64,000 nucleotides of DNA from Salvator merianae. Taxonomy: Eukaryota; Chordata; Lepidosauria; Squamata; Teiidae. The stretch spans positions 24,505,514 through 24,569,513 of the forward strand of contig QVOM02000049.1 of NCBI GenBank assembly GCA_003586115.2, written 5' to 3'. The stretch's first letter is position 1. Each line of letters begins with the position of its first letter. The notes beneath the pieces were generated by a model, which saw only the letters and a list, made by a program, of their open reading frames with translations, searched no databases and was not told the DNA's origin. Below, piece by piece: positions 12,845-25,800 of this stretch. A program made the translations under genes and the position numbers.

Positions 12845-13563
12845 TGACTGTCACTATATGCAGAACTGAAGTCCTATCTGAGGTGTCCATAGATTAGTGA
12901 TAGAGCAACTGCCTTACAACCAGAAGGTCAACCTGCATCTCCCTGCTAGCAAGTTTGGCAAACCACTTCTACATGCAGGAGGTTGCATGGCTGTGCCTGT
13001 CCTGTCAGCCAACCCTCAGTTTGTAAGGTTACCTAAGTATCTCTTTTGTAGTTCTATTTGGACATTCACTAATTACATGAGGCATGAGAACAAGACTGTA
13101 CACATCCTCCTTATATATGCCTCCAATAACATATAACTTACAAAATGGGGAAACTATTTGCACTTATAGTATTCCTTTACCAAATGGACCCAAGGTTGAT
13201 CAGAAAATACTGTGTGAAGCACACTAAAAACAGACTAAAAGTTATATAAGCTAATTCTGTAAAATAGTAAAACGCAAAATTAAAGTAAGAAAAATCCAGG
13301 CCCATTATGCAGGACAACAGGAGCAAGGAGGAATATTAATGGAAGCTTGGGCAAAAAAGTAAGTCTGTAGCAAAGCAGTCTGAAAAGCACCATCCACAAA
13401 GTCACAAGAGACCAAGATAGATGTTACTGGAGGCTGTGGCATCCACACTCTAGATTGAAAGGGGACTGTTTCTGTGCATCTGTCAAAAGTACCCCCGGAT
13501 TAGTTTTAAAAATATATATTGCGCCTAATTTAAGCTGCATGATAGGATCTTTATAGAATCAAA

Positions 13564-13747
13564 GGCACGGTGGCGCAGAAGGCTAAGGCACTGATCTTTC
13601 AATAGGAGGATCGGAGTTCAAGGCCCCTGTCTGCCGCGTAGAGGGGATGAGCGCCCTCTACTGGCCTCTAGCTCTGAATCCTGCATGGAGCATGGGGTTG
13701 GACTCGATGACCCTGGAGGTCCCTTCCAACTCTATGGTTCTATGATT
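13564..13747 (+). mobile_element. tRNA-derived SINE with CR1-type tail
   Basis: The head has tRNA-like promoter boxes: box A near TGGCGCAGAAGG (13571) and box B near GGAGTTCAAGGCC (13613). The body continues through GCGCCCTCTACTGG. The 3' part, GGGGTTGGACTCGATGACC, then CCCTTCCAACTCTATGGTTC and TATGATT, matches the 3' end typical of CR1 LINEs, whose machinery probably moved it. Confidence 0.8.
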
Positions 13748-13884
13748 GTCAAACACCTCTCTTCATAGAAGAACATAATCCTCACATTGTAATCTGAAAT
13801 CCAATAGAACCTATATTGTTATTCTGTTGTTCCGTTTTATGATCATTGGTTTTAATGTCTTGCTTGTTGAGATTCTGTATTATA

Positions 13885-13909
13885 TAATTAATTAATTAAT
13901 TAATTAATA
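13885..13909. repeat. (TTAA)n microsatellite
   Basis: About six TTAA/AATT units. Confidence 0.9.
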
Positions 13910-14380
13910 ATATATTAAAAATAATATCCTCAGCCACCAACTTTGGAGCCCAGGAACAAAAAAGATTGTGGTCTCCAAAGTTAGCCCAGGATGAGCCACA
14001 GAGAAGCAGACAGTTCATGATTCATGCAGCTGGTTGCCATTCCAGTTTCCACATCCTGAACCAATGTGCGTAGTGTGGACGCTACCTAACTGTCCAAGGC
14101 ATTCAGGTTTGGATCTCCTGATCATGTGAACCAGCATGTTGGGGACCTACATTCAAAGCAAGGCCATATCCAAATGATGCCTAGTATTACATCTGTTTGT
14201 TTCTATGATTTTTATGCTTCCTGTGAAGACAGAGGACTGAATTAGGTAATAACAAAATGAAATGGAAGGAATAACACACAAAAATTCTAGCTTAACTACT
14301 GGAGAAAGCCCACCAGGGCAGATAAGTATTTTCTCAAAGAGACAAGAGATACATACAAAGCGCCTTAGTATAGTCATAAA

Positions 14381-14605
14381 GGCTAAGTTCAGACACAGCA
14401 CAAAAAAGCAACTTCAAGACACATCCAAGATGACTTAGAGAAGGTTCTGAGGTTGGGTTGTTCACACTCCCATCTGCCCCTCCCACACACATGAATATTC
14501 TGTGCTAGAAAAGGTAGATTAGAGAATGTTGGGGACACAAGATCCACACACTACTGTCTCTGAAGCACCTCTGAAGTGCTCCTTTTGTTATGTCTGAACA
14601 CAGCC
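14381..14605. mobile_element. MITE-like element (GGCTGTGTTCAGACA ends), copy 1
   Basis: Left end GGCTAAGTTCAGACACAGCA and right end TTATGTCTGAACACAGCC are imperfect inverted repeats. The interior (GGTAGATTAGAGAATG, then CTACTGTC.CTGAA) matches the element at 24513-24728. It lies just 3' of the MYLK4 stop codon and may be part of its 3' UTR. Confidence 0.7.
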
Positions 14606-14608
14606 AAA

Positions 14609-14679
14609 AATGCAGCCTCGAGGTTTTCGAATAGAAGCTGCCTTAAAAGCAAGACATAAATCCACTGTAGAAAACAATT
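14609..14679 (-). other. MYLK4: start of MYLK4 3' UTR (extent unknown)
   Basis: Sequence directly after the stop codon. A MITE-like element (14381-14605) begins about 75 nt further on. No AATAAA on the minus strand was identified with confidence, so the cleavage site is not placed. Confidence 0.35.
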
Positions 14680-14776
14680 CTATTTAAATCTATGAACCTT
14701 ATCATTCAGTTTGCAATGGAGAGTTTGGTCAGATAGCCAAGGGTGTTTCAAAGCCGCAGCTGCACTCATCCTCCAG
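14680..14776 (-). CDS. MYLK4: MYLK4 terminal coding exon
   Basis: A 97-nt coding part: acceptor ttcttttcag, then WRMSAAAALKHPWLSDQTLH and eleven more residues before a TAG stop. RMSA..ALKHPWL is the helix I/RD-pocket signature that closes MLCK kinase domains. The tail after LSD is about 15 residues, shorter than the remembered human tail, and lacks an obvious calmodulin-binding helix. A weak GT inside the AAG GTT codons could be a donor to a further small exon, but none was found downstream. Confidence 0.9.
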
Positions 14777-17700
14777 CTGAAAAGAAAGAAACAAAAGTTT
14801 ACTATACAACTTTTAAGCACTGATTTAGCATTTAAGCTGTTAATGTCTACAATTTCAGAATCTGTGGACATGAGGAGGCAATAATAAATGGCAATAATCT
14901 GACTTCTTAACCCAGCAAAGGACCCTACATTTGAATATAGGTTGCTAGGATTAAGTGAAGTTGTCTCAAGTTTACCACTGATAGCCAAACTATACCAGAG
15001 GTTAGTCAAGGGTTTTTTACAAGTGTGTCTAGGTGTGCTACTTCTGTTCTGAAGAAATAGCAACCATATGGCACCCCAGTTGAGAATAGTGGCCTAATCT
15101 AGATGTGGGTTCCCCACTGGTTTCCACCACTGTGCCTGGCTGCTGTTTGCTGCTGAAGTTGGTTTTATGGAATTCTTTTGGCAGGGCTTGAGCACATTTT
15201 GGAGAGTGCTCAAGATATTTCCCCTTACGTCCGCAGGACTGTGGGATTGACACCATAAACCAATCAGATGGTTAACTAGGTAATTCTCTCCTACTGAATT
15301 AAATAAGACTTGAATGCTCTTAATACATTCCCTTTACATGATTTGTTCCGACTTTTTGTAAAAGTCTCCCTGTGGTTCCACAGAATTCTTCATATCTGAG
15401 AAATCAATTTAACACTGTGTATATAAAAAGAAAGTGTCATCTTTAGCGCTCAAAAGAATCTCGTTAGACTGTATTAAAGAACCAAGATCATTGCCATATG
15501 TTACCCCTTTGCCTTGATAAGAAGTTTAGAGATGAAGTCTTTGGCTTCCTCAGACACAGCTTCAAATTCTTGATCTTCAAAGTTCCATCTACAAGCCAAG
15601 ATGTTGTTCAGAGTTTCGTTGTCATCATCACCCAGAAAAGGAGATAATCCACTGAGCCTGTTAGTGGGTTGGATGGGGTTGGGATTGGTAGGAAAAAACA
15701 GATAAAACACTACATGAGTATATTAATCATGGATTTGTATAAAGGTTACTTCTGGATATCTTGATAAAAAAATGGTCAGTTCCAACAATAGCTTTTACTA
15801 AGGTGATACCAATTGTAAAATAAAACACAGTCTTAACAGCGCATGACTTAGCTGTACTTACAACATGTAGGCAATGACACCTACACTCCACATGTCTGTA
15901 GGGAAGGAGACAAAGTCATAATTTACAACTTCAGGAGCAAGGAATTCTGGAGTACCAAAGTTGACCTTAAGCTTTTCCCGTGGTTTGTATCTAATAAATA
16001 ACAGAAATTGAACATATAAAAATTAATGACTGGCAAAAGGAAGTAGTTTTCACACAACACAGTATTAACTTTAGAATTTGCTGCCACAGGATGGAATCAT
16101 GTCTGGTACTATGAATGGCTTCAGAACACTCATGGATTCATGGAGCACAGAAGTATCCCTTACTAGTAGTCCTATCAGCTAAATAGTTGCTCTAATATGG
16201 TAGGCAGTCTGCCTCAAAAGAGCAGCTGCTGGTAAATACAAGCAGAGAGATTGCTGTAGCAATCATATGCAAGTATTGGTGGGCTTCTCAAAGCCATGTG
16301 GTTGGCTACCACTAAAACAGGGTGCTAGAGCTATGTGGGTCATATATCTGTTCCCAAAATGGCATTTCCTACATTCCTATGGTCATAAAGAAAACATTCT
16401 AAGTGTATAGCAGAGTTCAGAACTAGAAAGTTTTAAATGGATAGCTACTTGGTGAGAAAATGAAGAGCTGGAGCAAAATAACAGGACACCAGACAATTTT
16501 TCCCACATTTTAGGGACAGAAAGTATTCAGGAAGGGCTGCCATTTGTGGTTCTTAATCCTGTGTTTACTGAAGTAGTAGCTATATTTATTTGTTCAGCTA
16601 TACCTTGTTAAAAAAACCAAAACAAGGTGATGCTGCAAACAGCATGCTATATAGAAAAGGAATTAAAATAATACTAAAATGAGAATACTTGTTTTTTTTA
16701 ACTGTTTTAAAACTTGGAATAATATTAAAAGTGAGCCAAAAAAGTGCAGCTACTTTCTTAACAGTACTGAGCCTTGGTTAAAGAATAAGAAGATCTATTT
16801 TCTGGAACACTGATCAGTTTGCACAAACCATAGCATGAAAATATTTAATATCTGATCCTTCGAATCGGAGAACAAGCAAATTAGGTGGTACATTTCCCAA
16901 GTAGTCTGTATGGCAGCAACGGAAGTGTAGGTGGCAAGGGATTTGTTCATATCTCTGCTTACTTTGAAAGGTGAGGGGAAGGAAGGACTCCCCTCCTATA
17001 GACCATGTGGCGATAAGATACACATAATGTTTTTAATATTAAAATTAGAGGTGCAAGTGGCTTCTAATTACTTGTTTTCTGAGGAACAGGCTGGATTTAA
17101 TACCTGCTTACATTTCTTTTTCTGTACAATTGTTAAAAGCCCAGGAGTCCTGTCCACTTTCCACATGGTAATTCTAATTTTGGGTGTATTGTAACACACA
17201 GCTCTGCCCTTAAAAAGCGTCACAAAGGACAAAGGAATGGCTACGCCAACATTGATTCAAGGGCCTGTTCGTACTTTGGCGATGGAGCAATCCAGGCTAC
17301 TTGCTGGGGAGCCACAGCAACTCACCAGAAGTTGCTGAAGCCCTCCCAGGAGTGATACAGCTGTGGGCTGCTTTTTAGCAGTCCACATGCTTACCGGAAG
17401 CATCTAGATCACCCCTTGACAGCTGCTTCTGCACACTCTTCCGGGTGCGGTGCAGTGAGTGGGCATGGTGGTGCAACTGCCATTACACCATCGCGTGGGC
17501 ATCAGGATCACCATGGCAATGTACAAACATGTGTCGGATGTCACCTCACAGATTGCCATGGCAATCCAGCCTGCCCTGATCAGGCCATTTGCACTTGTGT
17601 GATGCTGGCCCAGCACGTGACGTGTGAATGGCTGCCGGCATGCTGGATCTTATCCCGCCTAGTTTGGTATTGTAATACCATACTAGGTTAGTAAGTGTGA

Positions 17701-20700
17701 ACCCAGCCCAAGTCAGCAGACTGTTTCTTGAAAAGGGAAACTTAAGAATGCCAGAGAATGGACTGTATTTCACAGTGACTAGAAAGAGCTGGATTCAGGT
17801 CTGGAGGTATGTTTCTAGTGATTGAGAAAGACCCTGAACTTCCATGAGTAGATCTGGATATGATGCTGTGGTACAACCCAAGCTGAGAGGAAGTCTGATC
17901 TCTGCTGTATATTGAGCTTATTGCCATCATCAGAACCTTGGGATCTGGACCAGATGGTGCTAGAGACCATTTGTAGCAATGGGACTTCACTCAGGACAGG
18001 ATCCTGTCAAGGCAATGGTGGTGGAACCCATACCAAGTTCATACCCCTTCCTTCCTAGGCCTGCTGACTAGAAAACTTTGACAATGCCTGCTTTTCCCTG
18101 TCTAAAGCCCCTTTTCTTAAAACCTGGTTTTGTGTCACAAAAAGACTTAATCTTATCAACCTGTTGCAGGAAAGTAGCACTTACAGTGTTAAGGGTTTGC
18201 ACCTGGGCAAGAGCAGCTGCAAGGATAATGTGGGTGTCCAAACTAAACACTTTATTAAATTAATGCAACTTGCCTACGTGCCCTGGACAGCCTGAATGTT
18301 GCCCATTTCCTTGTTTACCCCCCATTCGTGCCTGAACAGCCCAGTTTCCTGCCTGGCTCCAGGGCAGGATTCTGGGTATAAAAATGGTCCCCCCTGTCCA
18401 TTCAGTGTCTTTGGGCATCCTTCAGCATTCCAAGTCCACTTCCATCTTTACCATCACTGCAACAGCTGAAACCTGAGTCTCCTACTTCAGCGAGAGCTGA
18501 ACTTCTTGTTGTCCCTGACAGAATCTGAACTTTGTATGCTGTGTGTTTGGGCTCCAGAGAACTGGGGTCTTGCAGACGAGGCTCAAACTTGCTTCCCTCC
18601 CTCATTGTCTTGTGGCTGGTTTGAAGTGGCTTGATTCCTTTCTTATCATTGCCACAAAGAGGCAAAAGCTAACTTGGAACTGGGTGGAAATCAGGCTTAC
18701 TTGACTTCTCACAGGCTGATGCCATGGAGGCAAGCAAGAACAATTAGCATACTGAGTTCTAGGATCCTATATCTTGCTTCGCAGACTCCTACGGATGCTG
18801 TTAGGTCACCACAGCATCCTGAATTGAATTATTCAGAAAGAGACAAATGCATTGGATTTTTCTGGTTTATTCAGCAATTTGCTAGAAAAAGAACCCTTTC
18901 AGTCTTTATAGAAGAATCCATATGCAAAAATGCTGGCCAACAGAAATACTGTTAGGAATGACAGCATCCAAGGATAACCACCTTCCAGTAGCCTGGCCAT
19001 GCTTTTTAAAAAAAACTTAATATTTAATTAGTGCTGCTAATATTGCATCAAGTGTCAGTGAGCTTTGATTTAGGAAATGAGAGGTGCTGATAGCATGATT
19101 AAAATAACATACCTTCTTGCCAGCCCAAAGTCAATAATTTTTATTTGATTTGCTTCTCGATTCACACACAGGATATTCTCAGGCTGCCAGGGGAAAGAAG
19201 AACACATATTTAGATGAAGTGGTAAAGGAATTGCAGTGAATTCTGCCTAAAAAGCACAACTGAGCATACAACTGTGCATCACACCGATGAATCAGGTTAG
19301 ACTTTATGAATAACTTAGGCTATAATTATGTAGCATTTGGGGATGGAAATTCTCTGCCACTACAGTTTTTACCTTGCTGTGGTTTTTCTAATCAACAAAA
19401 TGCAGAAACTCAGAACAAGTAATTAATTAGTAAGATTTCAGAAATCAAAAAGTATTCTAATGTGACTTCAGGAGGCAGACATATGAATTTTCAGCCTATT
19501 CCGAGACTGCGCTGGGACACCTTAAAAAGAAATGTTTTTTTATTATAATTTTTCATTTATTTTTCCACGCTTTTGTCATTAACCCAGCTTCTGAAACATT
19601 AATTGTGGGCAAACCAACACTGTCATTTCAAATCATATATAAACCAGAAGGAAATACTTATAGGCAAAGGCATTTGGGTCATCAAAAAGCCGCTTTCTTA
19701 CACATTTAGTTACAAAAATAAGAACAAAACACAGATGCCCACACCATAAAAGACTTATTAGTTAATTCTAGCTAAAACTTTAGTCACCATCTTAACTCAG
19801 AAATCCTGTAGTCCTTGGTAGAGCTTACTCTCATATTGAAAGTTTTTTAAACAGAAAGAAACATATAAATAGATGAAGCTACTTATTCCACTAGACTAAT
19901 TTAAGTTTAATGACTGGCAAGATTCTGAACTAAAGCAAGCATCAGACAAAAATTAAAAACATGAAATATGATTCAAAGATGTTGGTAGCATAAGCTTTTG
20001 TAGGTTAAGTCTACTTCACGAAATACGATGTGTTTCTAAATTCCTGTTTTGATTTCACATTTGGTGTTTTTAACAGACTAAAGTTTGGCATTATCAATAC
20101 TGCAATAAGATTTACCCTTTGGACAAACCAGAATGAAGTGGGTTTTGGTATTTCTATTACAAAAGTAGATAAGAGGTCCAAATAACGTAACGTGTATTAA
20201 TTCTCATCAAAAGTGATTAGATTCTTAAAGATCATTTAGCAAACTTTACAATGGGAAAGGACAGAGAAAAGAAGTGCCATTAATTTGTCTCAGGCCAGAA
20301 TAATGAATTACAACAAATATACACAACAGAAGACCGACCACTTCTGCTAACTCACCCCAAGAAAATCAGATTTGAAAGCAGTGTAGGCATTTACAGGGAT
20401 GGCCTTTAAAAATTCTGTTGGGACTGGGAAGGTTGCCCCTCCTCACCCCTAATTTAATGTGTGCTTAGTTTTAAATGACTCAGGCTATGTGCAAACAGGG
20501 CCTAAAATGTGGGATTATCCCAGGACCACAGTGAGATTGCTACCGGTATTCATGACAATCTCAAAACAGCCCAGAGATATAGGGGTGAAATCCTGTGCTT
20601 CTGCTATTCCTGGAAAAAGAACTCTCAGATTGTATTTTCCCAGAGCAGCAGACAGACTTTCCTGTCTAGATGCTTGCTCCTGGAATCCATGTTGGTGAAA

Positions 20701-22829
20701 ATGGCCACCATGCATGTGAGGAACTGAAACCAGACTGAAAATGGTCACTGCACATGCAGTGCACTTCTGGGTATTTTGCACTATTGAAATACCCAGATGT
20801 GTGCTCCGTGCAGTCATGGGAACAAGCGCCCAGACAAGTAAGGGCCTGGGCTTGTCCTGTGAGAGACAACTGCAGGATACAAACAAGGCCCCGTGTTTTC
20901 CTTTCACCATCTGAAGGCAGCCTCAACTGTGTTTGTTCTAAGCCCAAGGATTTCCACATCCCTGCATTTGGAAGCTGCCAGTGGTGACTCACACAGTAGC
21001 ACCAGTAGGGCAGCCAAGGAGGGGCAAAGCATGGTTCAGAGAAATCACAGGTGAAGCTCCAACTGGAGCGTCCCCCCCTCCCCCCTCCCCCTTCCCCCAG
21101 TACCCAGCTGCATGAGCTGCTACTGGGACTCATCCTGCCCCTATCTCCTGTTTCAAGCAAAGTACAGCAGTGTGAAAGAAAGCATGATGGAAAGCTTATA
21201 GACAAAAGTGTACCAATGAGTTGCGTAGCATGCCATTAAATAAGCCAATCAAATGTCAGATGACATAGGTAGCATCAGTGACAGTTAAAGCAAGTGCGAC
21301 CCATTGGCCAAGATCCTTGGAGTCTTTAACCAAGTGAGTGAGCTTCAGAGGTATAGCAAGCTGTCACATCAATCACATGTTTGGTGTAACTAAGGCACAG
21401 TACCTTCAAGTCTAAGTGAAGAATGTACATCTGGTGCATGTACTGAACCCCTTCACAAATTTGCTTAATGAACAAGACGGTATCCATTTCTGTCAGATTG
21501 GAATTCTCATCGATAATTCGATCAAACAGCTCTCCTCCTTCCACACTAGCAAAGAGAGGGGGAGAGTGAAAGAACTTTAATTCTTGCCATTCCTTTTCCA
21601 GAAGGTCCACACAGCAAAGGCTATGCATTCATACATCTTGTAGAATGAAATGTAAAATAGTATCTATTTCAGGATTCTTAGACCTGGTTCACACTTACCT
21701 GTTTGGAATTGTCTCTGCAGTGCAGACAATTCCAGGACAGTGAGGAACAGGAACAGTCAGGATCTTATGCATGCTGAGTGCTGGAACAGTTCCGTTGTTG
21801 TCTGGCGGCTCTAGCATTGTGAAGGGAAGCTGTCCCTGTTGTGTTCCTGGTGGGATGTCGTGACATCAGACGTCCCACCCACCCATCACCACAGTTAGGT
21901 GATGGGATGTCACATCCCATGTACAAGGGGAGGCAAAGCCACATCTCCCAGAAGTGTTGCATTTCCACTGTTCCTGAGCAATTCCTGACACTGCAGGACA
22001 GCTTGTGGACAGCTTTCAACTTGTCCACAGTAGGTAAGGCTGGGGAATGGTTCTGGATGCTTCAGGGACAGCTGCAGTGGATTGTGGTGCAAACAATGCA
22101 TTCCCACAATCCACCTGGAACTGCCTTCGAGGCACATGAAGTGGTTGTGTCTGGTCTCACCCTATTTCTCATTCACCTACACCAAGAATGCATGATATTC
22201 TGATTATATGAGCTTAATCATGCAAAGTTTGGGATCCTAGCTGATCAAAATGTCTCTTCACATGAAATACTTCTGTGTACAAATGCATGAGGTGCAACTT
22301 CGAATGATACCCAACTGTGTAGCTAAAATGTGTTAGAGATGGATCAATCCATGGGATTTCATTTCTTGCTGATTTCTCAAATAACTCACCCAATTTACAT
22401 ACCAATTTCTGACTTCATATTTTTAAAGAACATCACCATCTTTATTTAAAATAACTTCTCATATGTGCACTTTTGTACACAATTTGGCCTATAGATAATT
22501 TTTTTATCTGTTTTTGTAGTGGTTTCAGGGTGACTCACCCTGAGACCTTTGGGCAAAGGGATGGGATAGAAAAATTAATTAATTAATTAATCATCTTGTG
22601 ATAACTCTTTCTAATAAAAAGTAAAATTGTTACTTTCACGAAATATATCCCTTTTGGTGTACACGCTACCCTAAAACATGCTTTCCTCTAAACATAACTT
22701 TGGTAGAGGAATCTCACAAAATTTGAGTAAGGACAGATTTTGAACAGTTCTTGCTATTTGGTTTCCCTGTTGACTCAGGTGTGAATTTGCATTAATAAAT
22801 GGACTAAGCAAATTCACACCCCATTCCAA

Positions 22830-22860
<31 letters not shown>

Positions 22861-25800
22861 GAAGGGGGGGAGCAGAGCATGGCTGGATGGGAGCTCATGA
22901 CCCTTCAAGCGTTGAGTGACAGTATAAAACAAGTACGGAGAATAACAAATGTTTGCTTACTTAAATTCTGAACATATCATTTACAGTACCTCAGGGCACA
23001 GGTTAAGGTCCCAATTGGTAAATTAGCAGAAGCCCTCTCCCCCCCAAATAATGCAGTAATACTAACTTTTCATGTTTTGAAGCAACTGCTGTAAGTACAT
23101 ACCCATTTAGAGATGGGTTACCATGAGACCAAAGCTAAAACTACCTAACTAGACTACTGTGCATACGGAATATCTTTACCCACTTGAAAGTAATTAATCT
23201 AAAATTTGGAAATACTCTCTGATTGTTACACAAGTAACATGTATCCCCTTAGGGCAAATAGTAAAATAAAACTAAAAAGGATGGGCAGGAGGATTCTAAC
23301 AATCATTTCAACATGGTTTAAAACAATAAAACATCTAATTAAAACAAACAGAACATTAAAATAGTCATAAAAACTCAAGATGACAGGACAGCAGGATAGC
23401 AGAGGGTTGTTTTAGGGACCCAAGGCCAAGATGGAAAGATGCTGCTAAAACATATGCCTAAAGGTACTATAATGATGGCCACTAACACATTTCAGACTGG
23501 AAGCTATTTTAAAATCTGGTCTTTTCATGTTTTGACTGCCTTAGAGTGTGCCAGTAGTATGAACACGGGCTTTGCTGCTGTTTTTAATATCCAGACAGGT
23601 TCAGACAATTCTTACATAAGCGTTGTTCATCTTTCACCCCTATGTAAACTGGGTAAATCTTCACAAGAAAGATGATTTAGGGCAGTATGAGTGATACAGT
23701 TACACAGGGTAAGGAGCTCAGTGTGGGGTGTGAAGTGGTGGGTATACTCTTGTCTTGCTCTGCCGCTCTAGGCCACACCTAAACCCATGCTTCCCAGTAG
23801 GCCGATAGGCCCTATCATCTTAGCCATCACAGGTTATGACCCACTCTGCCCCAGAGGTGGCGCCCCACACTCCCCCACAGGCCCTGCCCCCTTCCTATCC
23901 CCACTCCAAAAGCATCAAGTGCCACCTTCTTGCTCTGAACATCTCCTCTGTTAGAGCCATCCCTGCATGTTTTAGAATCACAGAAAGGCAGGCTGGGAAT
24001 TAATTATCAGAATCAAACTACAACCGAAGCTAATTGTGTTGCTTGCGGAACAAATGGGGAGGGAACGTTTATATACTGTGCTTATACTGAAAATCCTCCA
24101 CTTGTCAACTAGAAATGTGTGCATTCCTAAATGTAGCAATAACCCCAGTAAATGAAACAAAATTAAAAGTAAACGGCCACATACTATTCCATGACGAGAA
24201 TAAGGTCATTTTTCGATTCAAAAGCATCATACAGCTGAATGAGATTGACATGGTTCAACTGATTCATTATGTTTATCTCATTCTTTACTTCATCCTGTGA
24301 GAAACACAAGATCAAGTGTTAAATTGAGGGAAAAAAGCACAGCAGAAATAAAGTCTAACATAATCACTGCACTGTTGCTAGTCCTTCCTGCTTTGTAAAT
24401 ACAATAGTCGTGAATTCAAAGGGCTCAAGTATCCACTTATGACAGTGAATAAACATATTGTAATAGTAATAACTTCACAAAATATATAGATGTTGTTCAG
24501 GAACAGCCAGATTAAGGCTGTGATCGCATGTAGTAAAAAAAATAAAGCACGTGGGTTAACTTAGAGATGGTCCAGAGGTGGTTCATGCACCACTCTGCCC
24601 CCCCCCCTTATGAACATTCTAGGCGAAAAAAGGTGGATTAGAGATGGGTTGAGTACATGAGTCCCACTTGCTACTGTCCCTGAAATGCTTCCAAGCTGCT
24701 TTTTTTGTTTTGTGTGAATGCAACCTTAGAGAGCAATCTCCTTCTGGACTTAGGGATCTTGAGCACTTGAGTGACTTCTGCATGGCATGCAGGCTGGTCT
24801 TGGGTTGGATAGAGAGATCAGCATGGCCCAGCCTACTGTAGCCAGCTCAACTTTGGAGGCTATGAACTTTTGGAAGCACCATGTCTACAAGCCAGCTGGA
24901 CCAGTTCACCACTAGGAATGCTGAGAAGACAGCTTTAAAGCCGTATCCCCTTGGAGCAGGTTCTGGTGTGATTTCCATGCCAGCATGGTGGTGGTGATGG
25001 TGTTCCCATGCTTGGTCCCATGCAGACAGGCTATTCTTTACGAACCAAGGCCTCTCAGGGGATTGACCAGCCATGTGGATGAAGTAGGACAACAGCCCAC
25101 TGCAGAAGCTGCCTTGGTTTCCAAAGACTGCCCATGTTTATTTGGTTATGTTCGTAAATCTGCAACATAAATCTAAAACAAGGTAGCTTTTTGTTTTACC
25201 AGTATCCATATGTCAAGTATATAGAGAGAAGCTGGCAGAACAAATTGCCAGAGCTTGCATAGAAGACAGGAAGTCTTTAGATAAAACATCATTGGTGAGG
25301 TTCTCCTTCAATCTGTGTCTTTCTTACTCTGGTTCCCCTTACCTTTTCCTTTTGTCCTCTAGCTTTTATAATTTTGGCTGCTAATTTGAGACCTGTTCCT
25401 TTTTCTTCACATTTATGAACTTGTCCAAATCGCCCACTAGAGAAAGAAAGAAAAAAAAAGAAAACACTGCCAAATCCAGAAACCATTAATATATATTTGA
25501 AAATAAAAGACTCGTTATCTAACAGTCTTCACTAACATGGACCAAATATATCAAAAGAACATTTCAAGGTTGGAAAATGTAGTCTTTCCCAGTAATACTT
25601 GTGATTTCATGGAAAGCAGTATTTCTAGAGACATCAGACACCGGAAGTCAATAAGGTCAATTCATTTGTTCCAAAGTAGAAGTTGCCCTCATTTAATGTA
25701 TAAAACCCAGGAAATACTTCCCAGTCCAAAAAATGAGTAGCTTAGTATACACATAAAGCATAAAAATAACGTATTATTAACACACAATTAATAGAATGGA

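Noticed and set aside
20666..21205. 179-codon minus-strand frame
   Set aside because: Cys/Ser/Gly-rich and of low complexity, partly within a hairpin repeat and CT-rich tract; no domain.
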